From Zunongwangia mangrovi (GTDB lineage: Bacteria > Bacteroidota > Bacteroidia > Flavobacteriales > Flavobacteriaceae), in NCBI RefSeq assembly GCF_900112105.1, contig NZ_FOKV01000007.1, positions 124,001-188,000 of the forward strand: a DNA stretch of 64,000 bases, read 5' to 3'. A program made the position numbers and the translations under genes. The notes under the pieces are model-generated. The model saw only the letters and a list, made by a program, of their open reading frames with translations. It was not told the origin of the DNA and ran no database searches. Positions 37,025 to 45,734 of the stretch are shown here, one piece after another (positions within the stretch are counted from its first letter, which is position 1; every line of letters starts with the position of its first letter).

Positions 37025-37411
37025 TTATTCAATTTCAATTCTTAAAGAATCCTTTCCTCTAAGATGAATTCGATCATACTCCCAAATTTCAGCGTTTCGA
37101 TGCGCCATTACATCCATAACGCCATTTTCTTTTGTACCTTTAAACTTAAAAGTAAGCTCAACCTTTTTGTGATCTTCGCTATACTGAACGTCTCCATTCA
37201 ACAGTGATAAATTATCTTTCAAATTAATCTTTCCGAAGATATTAGAAACCTCTTCATTTTTATTGGCTAAGGCAATAGCATCTTTATGCAACGCATCATC
37301 GGCGTAAACTTCAGTAAAATTTGAAATGTGTGTACCAAGATTTGTGGTAGAAAATACCAGAATTAGAAGCACACAAATAACTCCCAGGCTAATTAATAAC
37401 CATTTTTTCAT
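37025..37411 (-). CDS. Coa1-like membrane-anchored protein
   Basis: A 128-residue protein with one N-terminal membrane helix (about 3-22) and a small soluble domain. The pattern (a helix, HKDAIALANKNEEVSNIFG, then beta strands including GDVQYSEDHKKVELTFKFKGTK in two adjacent pieces) resembles the Coa1 family, small proteins related to a mitochondrial cytochrome oxidase assembly factor. A role in oxidase assembly in bacteria is not established. The ATG directly follows the stop codon of the upstream membrane protein, so they are co-translated. Confidence 0.6.
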   Translation of the reverse strand: MKKWLLISLGVICVLLILVFSTTNLGTHISNFTEVYADDALHKDAIALANKNEEVSNIFGKINLKDNLSLLNGDVQYSEDHKKVELTFKFKGTKENGVMDVMAHRNAEIWEYDRIHLRGKDSLRIEIE

Positions 37412-37834
37412 TTATTTATTTTTAGTTCTATTTGCCTCAAAAAGAGCCCTAACTTCAGGTTTCTGAATTTCAATGATCGCAAATATACCAAGCACGATCC
37501 CTAACACTCCGGTTAAGCAATTTATTATCGATATTACGATGATAAAAGTAGCGTTTCTACGTTCACCAATATATTTAGCAGCTAAAAACGTAAGTACAGC
37601 CATAATAATGGCAAAGAGTATAAATATACTTCCAAAAATTACCAATATAATGCTTATGATATTAAATGGCGTATAGCCGGGAAAATCAGTCATTGTTGGA
37701 GCTGGAATTATAAAACCCATTACCACATACACTAATCCAAATAAACTAATAAGTAAATTTAGAACACCTTTAATAATGAATAATATTCTATAGGTATCTA
37801 AATTTCTTCCTGGCGCGACTTTTGCTGTTTCCAT
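37412..37834 (-). CDS. Four-helix membrane protein of unknown function (DUF4064-like)
   Basis: A 140-residue protein with four predicted membrane helices (about 18-45, 55-80, 83-100 and 103-125) and short loops. LLISLFGLVYVVMGF and GIVLGIFAIIEIQKPEVRALF resemble small DUF4064-like membrane proteins. The terminal motif (I..QKPEV..LF) is frequent in flavobacterial proteins of this type. It precedes the Coa1-like gene with stop and start codons abutting, indicating one operon. No function can be assigned. Confidence 0.65.
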   Translation of the reverse strand: METAKVAPGRNLDTYRILFIIKGVLNLLISLFGLVYVVMGFIIPAPTMTDFPGYTPFNIISIILVIFGSIFILFAIIMAVLTFLAAKYIGERRNATFIIVISIINCLTGVLGIVLGIFAIIEIQKPEVRALFEANRTKNK

Positions 37835-37953
37835 TTTATTGATCGATGCTTAGATTAGCAATTTACTAATAATAGTGAAGCTTTATGCGATCACGAGCAA
37901 ATGTATTTTCAGAAATTATGACTATTTTTAAGAATGCTCATAAAAAGTAAAGG

Positions 37954-38313
37954 ATGGAAAATAGTAAGGAAAAACTTTTAGTACAGTTTAATAAAGCATT
38001 TGCCAATTGTAATAGTCAGTTTATTCTAGAGCAGGTGACCGATAGTTTTCAATGGATCATGATTGGGAAGAAAGAAGTTAAAGGTAAAGAGGAATTTGCT
38101 GAAACACTAAAGGAAATGGAAGGTTACGAAACCAGCGAGCTCGAGATCGTAGATGTGATCACACATGGTAAAAAAGGTTGTGTAAACGGAAATATGAAAA
38201 TGAAGAGTCCTAAGGGTGATCCTATTAGTTTTTCATTTTGTGATGTGTATGAGTTTGAAAATTCAGAAGATTTAAAGATCAGCCGAATGACCTCTTATGT
38301 TGTAGATCGCTAA
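37954..38313 (+). CDS. SnoaL/NTF2-like protein
   Basis: A 119-residue protein with the NTF2-like cone fold pattern: LLVQFNKAFANCNSQFILEQV helix (about 7-28, two adjacent pieces), FQWIMIGKKEVKGKEEFAETL, then strands ISFSFCDVYEFE and ISRMTSYVV. Members are small ligand-binding or polyketide-cyclase-like proteins, often of unknown function. It is 74 nt before a secreted DinB-like protein in the same direction and may be co-expressed with it. Confidence 0.75.
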   Translation: MENSKEKLLVQFNKAFANCNSQFILEQVTDSFQWIMIGKKEVKGKEEFAETLKEMEGYETSELEIVDVITHGKKGCVNGNMKMKSPKGDPISFSFCDVYEFENSEDLKISRMTSYVVDR

Positions 38314-38387
38314 ATTTTTTCTGCGGAAAAAAATAAATATGACAGAATAATAAAAAACTAAAATTTATATAAATAACTACTACTACT

Positions 38388-39029
38388 ATGAAAAAAGTGA
38401 TTATACCAATGTGTGCTTTGGTCGCCATGTCTTTTACCACTATTCCGGAAGCTGATGTTTCTAAAGAAGTGATTTCTGAAGTATCCGTTAAGGAAACCAT
38501 TAAGGTAGAATTAAAAGAGTATTTTAAAAAGACCAGGGAAACATTAGAAGATCATATCGAAGGACTTTCTGATAAACAGCTAAGTTTTAAACCTTCACCA
38601 AACGTCTGGTCGGTTAGCCAGTGTTTAGAGCACATCATTAAAACCGAAGAAATGTTGTTTGGAATGACCAAAACTGCGTTAGAAGGTGAGCCTAATCCAG
38701 AGCGAAAAGACGAAGTGAAAATGAGCGACGAAGATATTATCGCGGGTATTACCGATAGATCGAGTAAAGCACAGGCAAGCGAATCTTTAATGCCTAACGG
38801 AACCTATGATTCTCCTGAAGCCGCTTTAGAAGCTTTTGATGAGCAACGTGAGGAAATAATGGACTTTATTGATGACACCTCTGAAGAGGATTTACGCAAC
38901 TATATCTCAGATTCTCCATTTGGTGCAGTCGATGCTCACCAATCACTATTGTTTATCGCCGGTCATACCGCAAGACATACTTTACAGATCGAAGAGGTAA
39001 TGAAAGACGCAAATTTCCCGGAAAAATAG
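38388..39029 (+). CDS. DinB-superfamily protein with N-terminal signal/anchor
   Basis: A 213-residue protein. The first 20 residues (MKKVIIPMCALVAMSFTTIP) look like a signal peptide, unusual because most DinB four-helix proteins are cytosolic. The DinB bundle spans about 40-205, with the metal-ligand histidines in CLEHIIKTEE and GHTARHTLQIEEV and the WSVSQCLEHI signature. DinB proteins are divalent-metal-dependent, often thiol-linked, enzymes; the substrate is not predictable. A run of ACT trinucleotides precedes the start. It ends at a terminator shared with a convergent acetyltransferase gene. Confidence 0.85.
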   Translation: MKKVIIPMCALVAMSFTTIPEADVSKEVISEVSVKETIKVELKEYFKKTRETLEDHIEGLSDKQLSFKPSPNVWSVSQCLEHIIKTEEMLFGMTKTALEGEPNPERKDEVKMSDEDIIAGITDRSSKAQASESLMPNGTYDSPEAALEAFDEQREEIMDFIDDTSEEDLRNYISDSPFGAVDAHQSLLFIAGHTARHTLQIEEVMKDANFPEK

Positions 39030-39068
39030 AAAACTGATTTTCGATAAAATTCAATTAGATTTTTTACA

Positions 39069-39097
39069 AAAGCCATCCAACTTTGGGTGGCTTTTTT
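39069..39097. terminator. Terminator between DinB and acetyltransferase genes
   Basis: AAAGCCATCC pairs with GGGTGGCTTT (one T-G pair, loop AACTTT) and is followed by TTTT. It lies in the gap between the two convergent genes and overlaps the last codon region of the minus-strand gene. Confidence 0.8.
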
Positions 39098-39626
39098 AAA
39101 TGTGAAATTCTTCAGGATACACCACGATCCCACAAATATGCTTTGCCGCATCAGGAACTAATTCCTTCAGCATAAAATTCTTTTTCGGAACTTCAAAAGG
39201 AGCCTGAATATCAAAATTAATTGCAGGCTCATATTCAAATCTTGGGTAATACTCTTCATGCCCTAAAACAACGACAAGTTCGTAACCCATTTCTTTAGCT
39301 TTTTGATGTACACGATTTAAAAGCTGAGAGCCAATGCCATTTGATTGAAATTCGGGCAAAACCGCAACCGGAGCTAAAGCCAGCGCCGGGAATTTATTTT
39401 TATCGTTTTGAATGGTGATTTCACTAAGCAGCACATAACCTACGAGCTTTTGATCAACTTCAGCAACCATAGAAAGTTCAGGAATAAAAGCATAGGATTT
39501 TCGAAGTCGATCCACAAGAAACTGCTCCTGGTGATCACTATTTGATTCATTTAAAAACGCTGCCTTAATAAGATTAAAGACATCTTCGTGATCCTCGGGT
39601 TTTTCCTGCCTAATGTGTACTTCCAT
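39096..39626 (-). CDS. GNAT-family N-acetyltransferase (YhbS-like)
   Basis: A 176-residue GNAT protein: VHIRQEKPEDHEDVFNLIKAAF at the N-terminus (two adjacent pieces), the acetyl-CoA-binding motif FQSNGIGSQLLNRVHQKAKEMG (about 108-128, two adjacent pieces) and VVVLGHEEYYPRFEYEPA, which is typical of the YhbS branch. The LALAPVAVLPE strand precedes motif A. The substrate is unknown. It may share transcription with the broken nitrilase gene 48 nt upstream. Confidence 0.87.
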   Translation of the reverse strand: MEVHIRQEKPEDHEDVFNLIKAAFLNESNSDHQEQFLVDRLRKSYAFIPELSMVAEVDQKLVGYVLLSEITIQNDKNKFPALALAPVAVLPEFQSNGIGSQLLNRVHQKAKEMGYELVVVLGHEEYYPRFEYEPAINFDIQAPFEVPKKNFMLKELVPDAAKHICGIVVYPEEFHI

Positions 39627-39674
39627 CTGTTATAAAAATAAAAGCAATGTAAGTAAATTTAATCCATCTTACCA

Positions 39675-40373
39675 CTATTCGAGATTAATTATCAAAAGAG
39701 ATTCTTCGGTATTTAATTGCGCAATCTTTTTTGCGGAAGAATTAAATGCAAAACTATTTCCGCAGCAATTCATACCGTCTGCCAAGCCTGTATTGTTAAC
39801 AAGCAGCACCGGAATTTTATAGTTTTTTGAAATATACTGAAGTCGATTTTCGGCAATTTTCATCCCTTTTTTATGCTTTGCTACACTAGCGATAAAAAGA
39901 TCTGGTTTTTCTGAATTAAGGTCTTCTAAATGCTCATCTACAGAAATTTCATAGCAAACAGCCAGTTTGATTGTTTTTTGCTGAAATTGGATAATTGAAG
40001 CATTCTTTTTTGGCTGAAAAAACGGAACTTCATCTTCATGCAAATACCGTTTGCAGTAATATTGAATTTCTTTTTCTGGTTGAAAGATCGCCATCGCGAT
40101 ATGTAGGTCATGATCCATTTTTAAAGGTAATCCTAGCAGGATCATCAACTTATATTATTTGCTGTATTCTTTAAAAATATCAAACCTTGCATCATTTTTT
40201 TCAAATGCGAGTTCTTTCGCTAGCCTAGGTTCATAATTGGTTAAAGAAAGCTCAGGAAAAACGACAATATTAGCTTTAGCTTTGGCCGCTTTTGTAATAA
40301 AATTGAGGTGTTTTTGAATGTTTACTTCAACTTTTCCCGATTCAGATTTTAGTTGTGCTAAAGCGATTTTCAT
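39675..40373 (-). pseudogene. Nitrilase-superfamily carbon-nitrogen hydrolase, interrupted by one in-frame stop
   Basis: Two open segments (40373-40155 and 40154-39675) are in the same frame, separated only by a TAA at 40155-40157. Read through, the product has about 232 residues and all three catalytic residues: Glu in VFPELSLT, Lys in CKRYLHEDE and Cys in LAVCYEIS. The join reads EYSK-stop-YKLMILLGLPLK, which continues the family pattern. The first fragment alone has only the Glu. A single base change (for example CAA to TAA) explains the break. The start overlaps the stop of the upstream DUF418 gene (ATGA). A TTG just after the stop could start the second fragment, but that piece would lack the Glu. 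Sequencing error must be excluded. Confidence 0.8.
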
Positions 40374-41584
40374 TGTGATTTTTCTTTTTTGATGCTGAAT
40401 AGTTTTCCGTAGCTAAGACAGCGCCAGCACCATTCCAACGGACCAAATTTAAAATGCTGAAGCCAAATTTTGCTTAAGATCAACTGAAATATAAAGACAC
40501 TAATGACTGTAAAAAAACATTGTACAAGATTCAGTTTTTGATACATCGAAAATCCAATTCCGTTAAAAATGATCACGCCAATAAAACTTTGAAGGATGTA
40601 ATTGCTAAGTGCCATTTTTCCCACCGATGCCAATGGTTTTAAAGCTTTGATTAGTTTCCCCGTAAACCATAACCAGGCAATAAACCACATATAAAATAAG
40701 CCAAAGAGTGTATCGCAGATTATCATTAATTTTAGCCAAATAGGACCCAAAAAATCGTCCCGATAAATATCGAAATTCGGTAATATAAAGAGAAAAATTA
40801 TTCGGTATACATTGGTAATGATCGCTAACCAGATAAATGTATTTTTATTCTTTAGAATAAATTCTCTTAGTTTTAAAATTTTTCCAGATCGTACGAAAGA
40901 TGTCCCCAAAAGCATCATAGAGAATGCCATTGGTGCTAAAAAAACAAATAAAACCTGCACATTAGAGAAATATTCCAGGATTCTAAATTTTAAAGCTTCA
41001 GTATAACTTCCATTTCTTAAAACTTTAGTTACAGTATCATAATTATAGGTTTTCAAAATATTTTCAGGAGAGAAACCTATCCAGGAAAAGATATATTCAG
41101 CAACAATATCATAAAAAGGAAATAACAAAAAATAACAAGCTAAAAGTAATAAACACCTACTGTAAAGCTTGTATAAAATGCTTATTAAAACACCCAAAAT
41201 TGCATAAAGATGTATCACATCGCCACCCCAAATTAATGTAATATGAAGTATGCCAATAATGAACAAAATAAGCATACGTTTAAGGATAAAAGAACGGCTT
41301 TTTTTCTTTAATTTTAGTTTTTCCAGCTGCATGGCAATTCCTAACCCGAACAAAAAGGAAAAAATGGGAAAGAATTTGTTGTAAAAAAACAGCTGCGAAA
41401 GTCGTATAATTATAGAATCAAGAGGACCTATCATTTCCTCGTAATACAAATCCTGGTTGATAAAAACCGAATTCATGATCTCGATATTCACCATAAAGAT
41501 CCCAAATACCGCAAAACCTCTCCAAATATCAAGAATTTCGATTCTGTTTGTTGTTTTAACGGGACTTAGGTTTGGTGATTTCAT
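40370..41584 (-). CDS. DUF418-family membrane protein
   Basis: A 404-residue protein. I chose the ATG at 41584, because upstream frames overlap the phosphoesterase gene and the family starts shortly before NRIEILDIWRGFAVFGIFMVN. About ten membrane helices follow, with the RGFAVFGIFMVNIE opening, FFPIFSFLFGLGIA and the C-terminal DUF418 block (GKMALSNYILQSFIG, FGPLEWCWRCLSYG). This family is related to acyltransferase-like membrane proteins; substrates are unknown. Its stop overlaps the nitrilase-type gene start and it begins 1 nt after the phosphoesterase stop, so all three form an operon. Confidence 0.88.
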   Translation of the reverse strand: MKSPNLSPVKTTNRIEILDIWRGFAVFGIFMVNIEIMNSVFINQDLYYEEMIGPLDSIIIRLSQLFFYNKFFPIFSFLFGLGIAMQLEKLKLKKKSRSFILKRMLILFIIGILHITLIWGGDVIHLYAILGVLISILYKLYSRCLLLLACYFLLFPFYDIVAEYIFSWIGFSPENILKTYNYDTVTKVLRNGSYTEALKFRILEYFSNVQVLFVFLAPMAFSMMLLGTSFVRSGKILKLREFILKNKNTFIWLAIITNVYRIIFLFILPNFDIYRDDFLGPIWLKLMIICDTLFGLFYMWFIAWLWFTGKLIKALKPLASVGKMALSNYILQSFIGVIIFNGIGFSMYQKLNLVQCFFTVISVFIFQLILSKIWLQHFKFGPLEWCWRCLSYGKLFSIKKEKSQ

Positions 41585-41585
41585 G

Positions 41586-42425
41586 TTAAACCGATTCCAG
41601 TTCGAAAATGGTAATTTCTGGGCGCACATTAAAACGCATTTGTCGCAAACAACCTAAAGCGCGATTTATGTAAAGCATTCTACCATCGTAAAGATCGATA
41701 ATCCCAGCATCGTAACGCTTATTTTCTACCGGTAAAATAGGAGCTCTTAAAAATGGTGGTTTACATTGCCCGCCATGGGTGTGGCCACTTAAGATCCAGC
41801 CTTTATAATCATTCCATACATTAAGATCACAAACATCTGGATTATGGCATAGGGCGATATTCGCTATTTTTGGATCATAATTTTTTGTGGCTTCTTCTGG
41901 ATTAAAATTAATTCCCCAATAATCATCGATGCCTAAAAAGTTTAAACCTTCGATTTGCTGAGATTGATTCCGAAGAATTTTGATGTCTCGTGATGCTAAC
42001 TGATCTATGATATTTTGCGCTACATGTTCTTCTTTGTACCCAATACCGTAATCGTGATTTCCTAAAATCCCTACACTGCCTAATTTTCCGGTAGGGAAGT
42101 GCGGAATAACTTCAGCCAGTTGTTCCAGATTCTTTGGTTCATGATAAGTTACAAAATCACCGGTGTAGACTACAAAATCTGGATCAAATGCCTGCGCTTC
42201 TAAAAATGAATCGATAATGTACTGGTAGTCGAAAAAGTCACCTATATGCACATCACTTATTTGCATCAAGGTTTTGCCATTTAGATGTTTAGGTAAATTT
42301 TTTACGGACATTTTATGTTTTACAAATTCTAACCAAAAAGGCTCTACCTGCCAGGCGTAGATTCCGGGAATGGCAGAAATTCCGCCCAGCACCGCTAATC
42401 CTTTTAAAAACTTTTTTCGGTTCAT
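41586..42425 (-). CDS. Membrane-anchored calcineurin-like metallophosphoesterase
   Basis: A 279-residue protein with an N-terminal membrane anchor (about 7-25). The metallophosphoesterase motifs are complete: QISDVHIGDFF (Asp, His), VYTGDFVTYHE (Asp), GILGNHDYG (Asn, His, Asp), LCHNPD and LSGHTHGGQCKPP. This pattern is that of the YkuE-type enzymes thought to act on lipid or nucleotide phosphates at the membrane. It is the first gene of a three-gene operon with the DUF418 protein and the broken carbon-nitrogen hydrolase. Confidence 0.92.
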   Translation of the reverse strand: MNRKKFLKGLAVLGGISAIPGIYAWQVEPFWLEFVKHKMSVKNLPKHLNGKTLMQISDVHIGDFFDYQYIIDSFLEAQAFDPDFVVYTGDFVTYHEPKNLEQLAEVIPHFPTGKLGSVGILGNHDYGIGYKEEHVAQNIIDQLASRDIKILRNQSQQIEGLNFLGIDDYWGINFNPEEATKNYDPKIANIALCHNPDVCDLNVWNDYKGWILSGHTHGGQCKPPFLRAPILPVENKRYDAGIIDLYDGRMLYINRALGCLRQMRFNVRPEITIFELESV

Positions 42426-42574
42426 GTAAATTATTTTAAGCTCATAATGGCAATTTTTATAATTAAAATGAATGCTTTTTTACGCAACCTTTTAGAACAA
42501 ATAACATCTAAAGAATAAACGATTTCAGAAGAGGATGAGTCATTCAATTTCTATTATTCAGTAAATATAAACAA

Positions 42575-43081
42575 ATGAAAAAACTATACATTTTATTTTT
42601 ATTACTTAGCTTTTTATCCTGTAGTAATGATGATGATAACGGCAACGAAGATTGCGATCCAGAAATGAATGTTGGTTTTTTCCTAGAAAATAGCTCCATC
42701 GCTGTTTCAGAATCAGATCCTGTGCAGTACGCTATAGAGGATGGGGAAGATCTTGTATTTATTTATTCATTCATTGGTGCGCAGTGTGATCATATTGCAG
42801 ACGATGAATATGGAGAAAATGTGATTTTTCAAATTGATCCTGAAATCGACGAGTTTAGTTATGAAGATGAAGAACTTTCAGAAATAAAAGCGCATTTCAA
42901 GCCGGTTAGTGCATGGATTTCTCGTGTTGCTATCCCGATTGAGAACGGAGTGATATCTGGAGAACGTTTAAATTCGACTCTTTATCATGTGAATATAGAT
43001 GTGAATGTAGAACTTGGAAATGATGAAATTCGGGAGATTGCTTATGAAGCCGATTTCCAGGTGCAAACCTTAGAACAATAA
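42575..43081 (+). CDS. Small surface lipoprotein of unknown function
   Basis: A 168-residue lipoprotein (signal peptide ending LLSFLSC). SNDDDNGNED directly after the cysteine is a strong acidic surface-export-like signal. The mature part is beta-rich (YAIEDGEDLVFIYSFIGAQC, YEADFQVQTLEQ) and contains two cysteines that could pair. I recognise no family or catalytic motif. It stands alone between a divergent phosphoesterase and a GH3 gene 200 nt downstream. Confidence 0.72.
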   Translation: MKKLYILFLLLSFLSCSNDDDNGNEDCDPEMNVGFFLENSSIAVSESDPVQYAIEDGEDLVFIYSFIGAQCDHIADDEYGENVIFQIDPEIDEFSYEDEELSEIKAHFKPVSAWISRVAIPIENGVISGERLNSTLYHVNIDVNVELGNDEIREIAYEADFQVQTLEQ

Positions 43082-43281
43082 AAAAATTCTTATTTCATTT
43101 CTACAAATAGCTTGTCATTAATTTTATCTTAATCTAGGTTTCGCTTAGTTGCGATATTATCGAAATTTAGCGCTAATTTTTATTAAATATTAAAAATTAG
43201 TTGCATAATTCATTTTTTAGATTTATCATTGCTTCATACTTAAACATTTAGCTTTCGTTTTTTTGAAAGGCAAAATGTAAG

Positions 43282-45609
43282 ATGAAGAATGGTATGAAAA
43301 AGTATATTCCTAATTTTCTAAAACTTTCGGTTTGCCTGCTTGGCCTGCAATCTTCCGCGCAAACAAATATGGATTATATTGCTAATGAAAACGGACCAAT
43401 ACTTGGTTACAGTAAAGAATCTGGAGTTAAGATTTTAAAAGTTGATGGTCATTTTTTTAAAGATCTTAATCAAAACGGAAAACTAGATCCTTATGAAGAT
43501 TGGAGACTTCCGGTAGAAGAGCGCGCAAAAGATCTGGCTTCTAAAATGTCTGTAGAGCAAATTGCAGGTTTAATGTTGTATAGTCAGCATCAATCTATTC
43601 CTGCTAGAGAAGTTGGTTTTGGCGCCGGGACTTACAATGAGAAACCTTTTTCTGAAAGTGGAGCAGAGGCTTCAGCAATTTCAGATCAGCAAAAGAAATT
43701 TTTAAAAGAAGACGATCTTCGTCACGTACTATTAACCGCGGTACAATCTCCTGAAGTTGCCGCAAAATGGAATAACAACGTCCAGGCTTATGTAGAAGGT
43801 TTAGGTTTGGGAATTCCTGCAAATAATAGTTCAGATCCTAGAAATACCGCTACGGTAACTTCAGAATTTAATGCCGGGGCAGGAGGGACGATTTCTCTAT
43901 GGCCAGATGGTTTGGCAATGGGCGCAACCTTCGATCCAGCATTGGTAAAGCAATTTGGAGAAATGGCCGCTAAAGAATATCGCGCTTTGGGAATTACTAC
44001 AGCACTTTCACCGCAAATAGATTTAGGAACCGAACCTCGATGGTACCGCATCGCTTATGTTTTTAGTGAATCTCCAGAATTGGTAAAAGCGATGGGTAAA
44101 GCCTATGTTGAAGGTTTCCAAACCTCTGGTAAAGAAGCCGAGATCAATGATGGATGGGGTTACGAAAGTGTAAATGCAATGGTAAAACACTGGCCTGGTG
44201 GTGGTCCTGAAGAAGGAGGAAGAGATGGACACTGGGCGATGGGGAAATTTGCAGTTTACCCGGGTGATAATTTTAAAGATCACATCAAACCATTTACAGA
44301 AGGTGCTTTTAAATTAGATGGCGGAACCAAAAAAGCAGCGGCGGTAATGCCTTATTACACGATTAGTTTTGATCGTGATGATATTTACAATGAAAATGTT
44401 GGTAATGGTTTTAGTAAATATATAATTACTGAACTGCTTCGCGATAAATATGGTTATGATGGTGTGGTGTGCACCGATTGGCTAATCACTGCCGATGAAG
44501 GGGAAACACCGGGAACTTTTGCCGGAAAACCCTGGGGAACTGAAGCTATGAGTGTTGCTGAAAGACATTATAAAGTGCTAATGGCTGGTGTAGATCAGTT
44601 TGGTGGGAATAATGAAAAAGCACCAGTTTTAGAAGCTTACCAAATGGGTGTAGAAGAATTTGGTGAGGATTTTATGCGTGCGCGTTTTGAGCGTTCTGCA
44701 GTAAGATTGCTTAAAAACATCTTTAGAACAGGATTATTCGAAAATCCTTATTTAGATACTGAAAAAACCAAAGAAATAGTTGGTAATGCTGAATTTATGA
44801 AAGTGGGTTATGAAGCACAGGTAAAATCTGTGGTGATGCTTAAAAATAAAGAAGCAGCTTTACCAATCAAGGAAAAGAAAACTGTTTATATCCCGAAGAT
44901 CTATACACCGGTTTCAACCGACTGGTGGGGAATTCCTACTCCGGCGAAATTCGAATATCCGGTAGATCTGGAATTGATCAAGAAATATTACAAGGTAACT
45001 GATAATGCTGCTGAAGCAGATTTTGCGATGGTTTTTGTTAGAAATCCGCAGTCTAAAGAAGCAGGTTACAGTGAAACAGATCGTAAAAATGGCGGAAATG
45101 GTTATGTGCCAATTTCTCTTCAATATGAAACTTATACTGCTACAACGGCTAGAGAACATAGTATAGCGGCCGGAGATCCTGTGATCGATCCTGAAATTAA
45201 AGATCGCTCCTATAAAGGGAAATCTTCAACGGCTTCGAATATTATGGATTTAAGAACCATTGAAGATACTAAAATGTTGATGGGAGATAAACCAGTGATC
45301 GTTTCCGTAACGGCAGATAAACCAATGATTTTTGCTGAATTTGAAAATCTAGTTGATGGGATTGTACTCAACTTCGGAGTTTCAACGCAGGCGGTTATGG
45401 ATATTGTTTCAGGAAATGCAGAGCCTTCAGGGTTATTGCCATTGCAAATGCCGGCAAATATGGAAACAGTTGAAGCACAACAGGAAGATGTGCCTTTCGA
45501 TATGATCCCTTATCAGGATTCAGAAGGAAATACGTATGATTTCGGTTTCGGTTTAGATTGGAACGGAGTGATAAAGGATAAAAGAACAGAGCGATTCAAA
45601 AAAGAATAA
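43282..45609 (+). CDS. Secreted GH3 beta-glucosidase-type enzyme outside the main locus
   Basis: A 775-residue protein with a type I signal peptide (ending LQSSAQ). NQNGKLDPYEDWRLPVEERAKDL (two adjacent pieces) is a Ca-loop-like linker typical of one GH3 branch with long N-terminal extensions. The barrel contains SPQIDLGTEPRW, KHWPGGGPEEGGRDGH and the nucleophile aspartate in GVVCTDWLIT. Sandwich and C-terminal regions follow, but no clear fibronectin III domain is seen. It differs from the two GH3 enzymes of the polysaccharide locus in both signature and layout, so it is not a recent copy. No transporter lies beside it. Confidence 0.9.
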   Translation: MKNGMKKYIPNFLKLSVCLLGLQSSAQTNMDYIANENGPILGYSKESGVKILKVDGHFFKDLNQNGKLDPYEDWRLPVEERAKDLASKMSVEQIAGLMLYSQHQSIPAREVGFGAGTYNEKPFSESGAEASAISDQQKKFLKEDDLRHVLLTAVQSPEVAAKWNNNVQAYVEGLGLGIPANNSSDPRNTATVTSEFNAGAGGTISLWPDGLAMGATFDPALVKQFGEMAAKEYRALGITTALSPQIDLGTEPRWYRIAYVFSESPELVKAMGKAYVEGFQTSGKEAEINDGWGYESVNAMVKHWPGGGPEEGGRDGHWAMGKFAVYPGDNFKDHIKPFTEGAFKLDGGTKKAAAVMPYYTISFDRDDIYNENVGNGFSKYIITELLRDKYGYDGVVCTDWLITADEGETPGTFAGKPWGTEAMSVAERHYKVLMAGVDQFGGNNEKAPVLEAYQMGVEEFGEDFMRARFERSAVRLLKNIFRTGLFENPYLDTEKTKEIVGNAEFMKVGYEAQVKSVVMLKNKEAALPIKEKKTVYIPKIYTPVSTDWWGIPTPAKFEYPVDLELIKKYYKVTDNAAEADFAMVFVRNPQSKEAGYSETDRKNGGNGYVPISLQYETYTATTAREHSIAAGDPVIDPEIKDRSYKGKSSTASNIMDLRTIEDTKMLMGDKPVIVSVTADKPMIFAEFENLVDGIVLNFGVSTQAVMDIVSGNAEPSGLLPLQMPANMETVEAQQEDVPFDMIPYQDSEGNTYDFGFGLDWNGVIKDKRTERFKKE

Positions 45610-45662
45610 CCTGAAAAATATAAAGATTTAAGCTATCCCAAAATAACTTAGAGAACGAAAGA

Positions 45663-45692
45663 GCCCTGAAATTCAATTTTCAGGGTTTTTTT
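45663..45692 (+). terminator. Terminator of the isolated GH3
   Basis: CCCTGAAA pairs with TTTCAGGG (loop TTCAAT) and is followed by seven T residues. Repeat copy C begins inside this T-tract. Confidence 0.85.
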
Positions 45693-45734
45693 ATTGGCAC
45701 CGCCAAAGGCTATAATATTCCGAAGTCCTTTACT
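45691..45734 (+). repeat. Interspersed palindromic repeat, copy C (short form)
   Basis: A 44-nt unit (TTATTGGCACCGCCAAAGG, then CTATAATATTCCGAAG, ending CTTTACT) in the T-tract of a terminator. The stop codon TAA of the convergent thioredoxin gene (45730-45732) lies inside the repeat end. Confidence 0.85.

Noticed and set aside
38371-38387. ACT trinucleotide run before the DinB-like gene, considered as a phase-variation tract
   Set aside because: There are only about four units, and the run is outside the coding frame. Slippage would have little effect.
40155-40157. TAA in the nitrilase gene as a recoding signal
   Set aside because: No downstream hairpin or known recoding context is evident, so a simple mutation or sequencing error is more likely.
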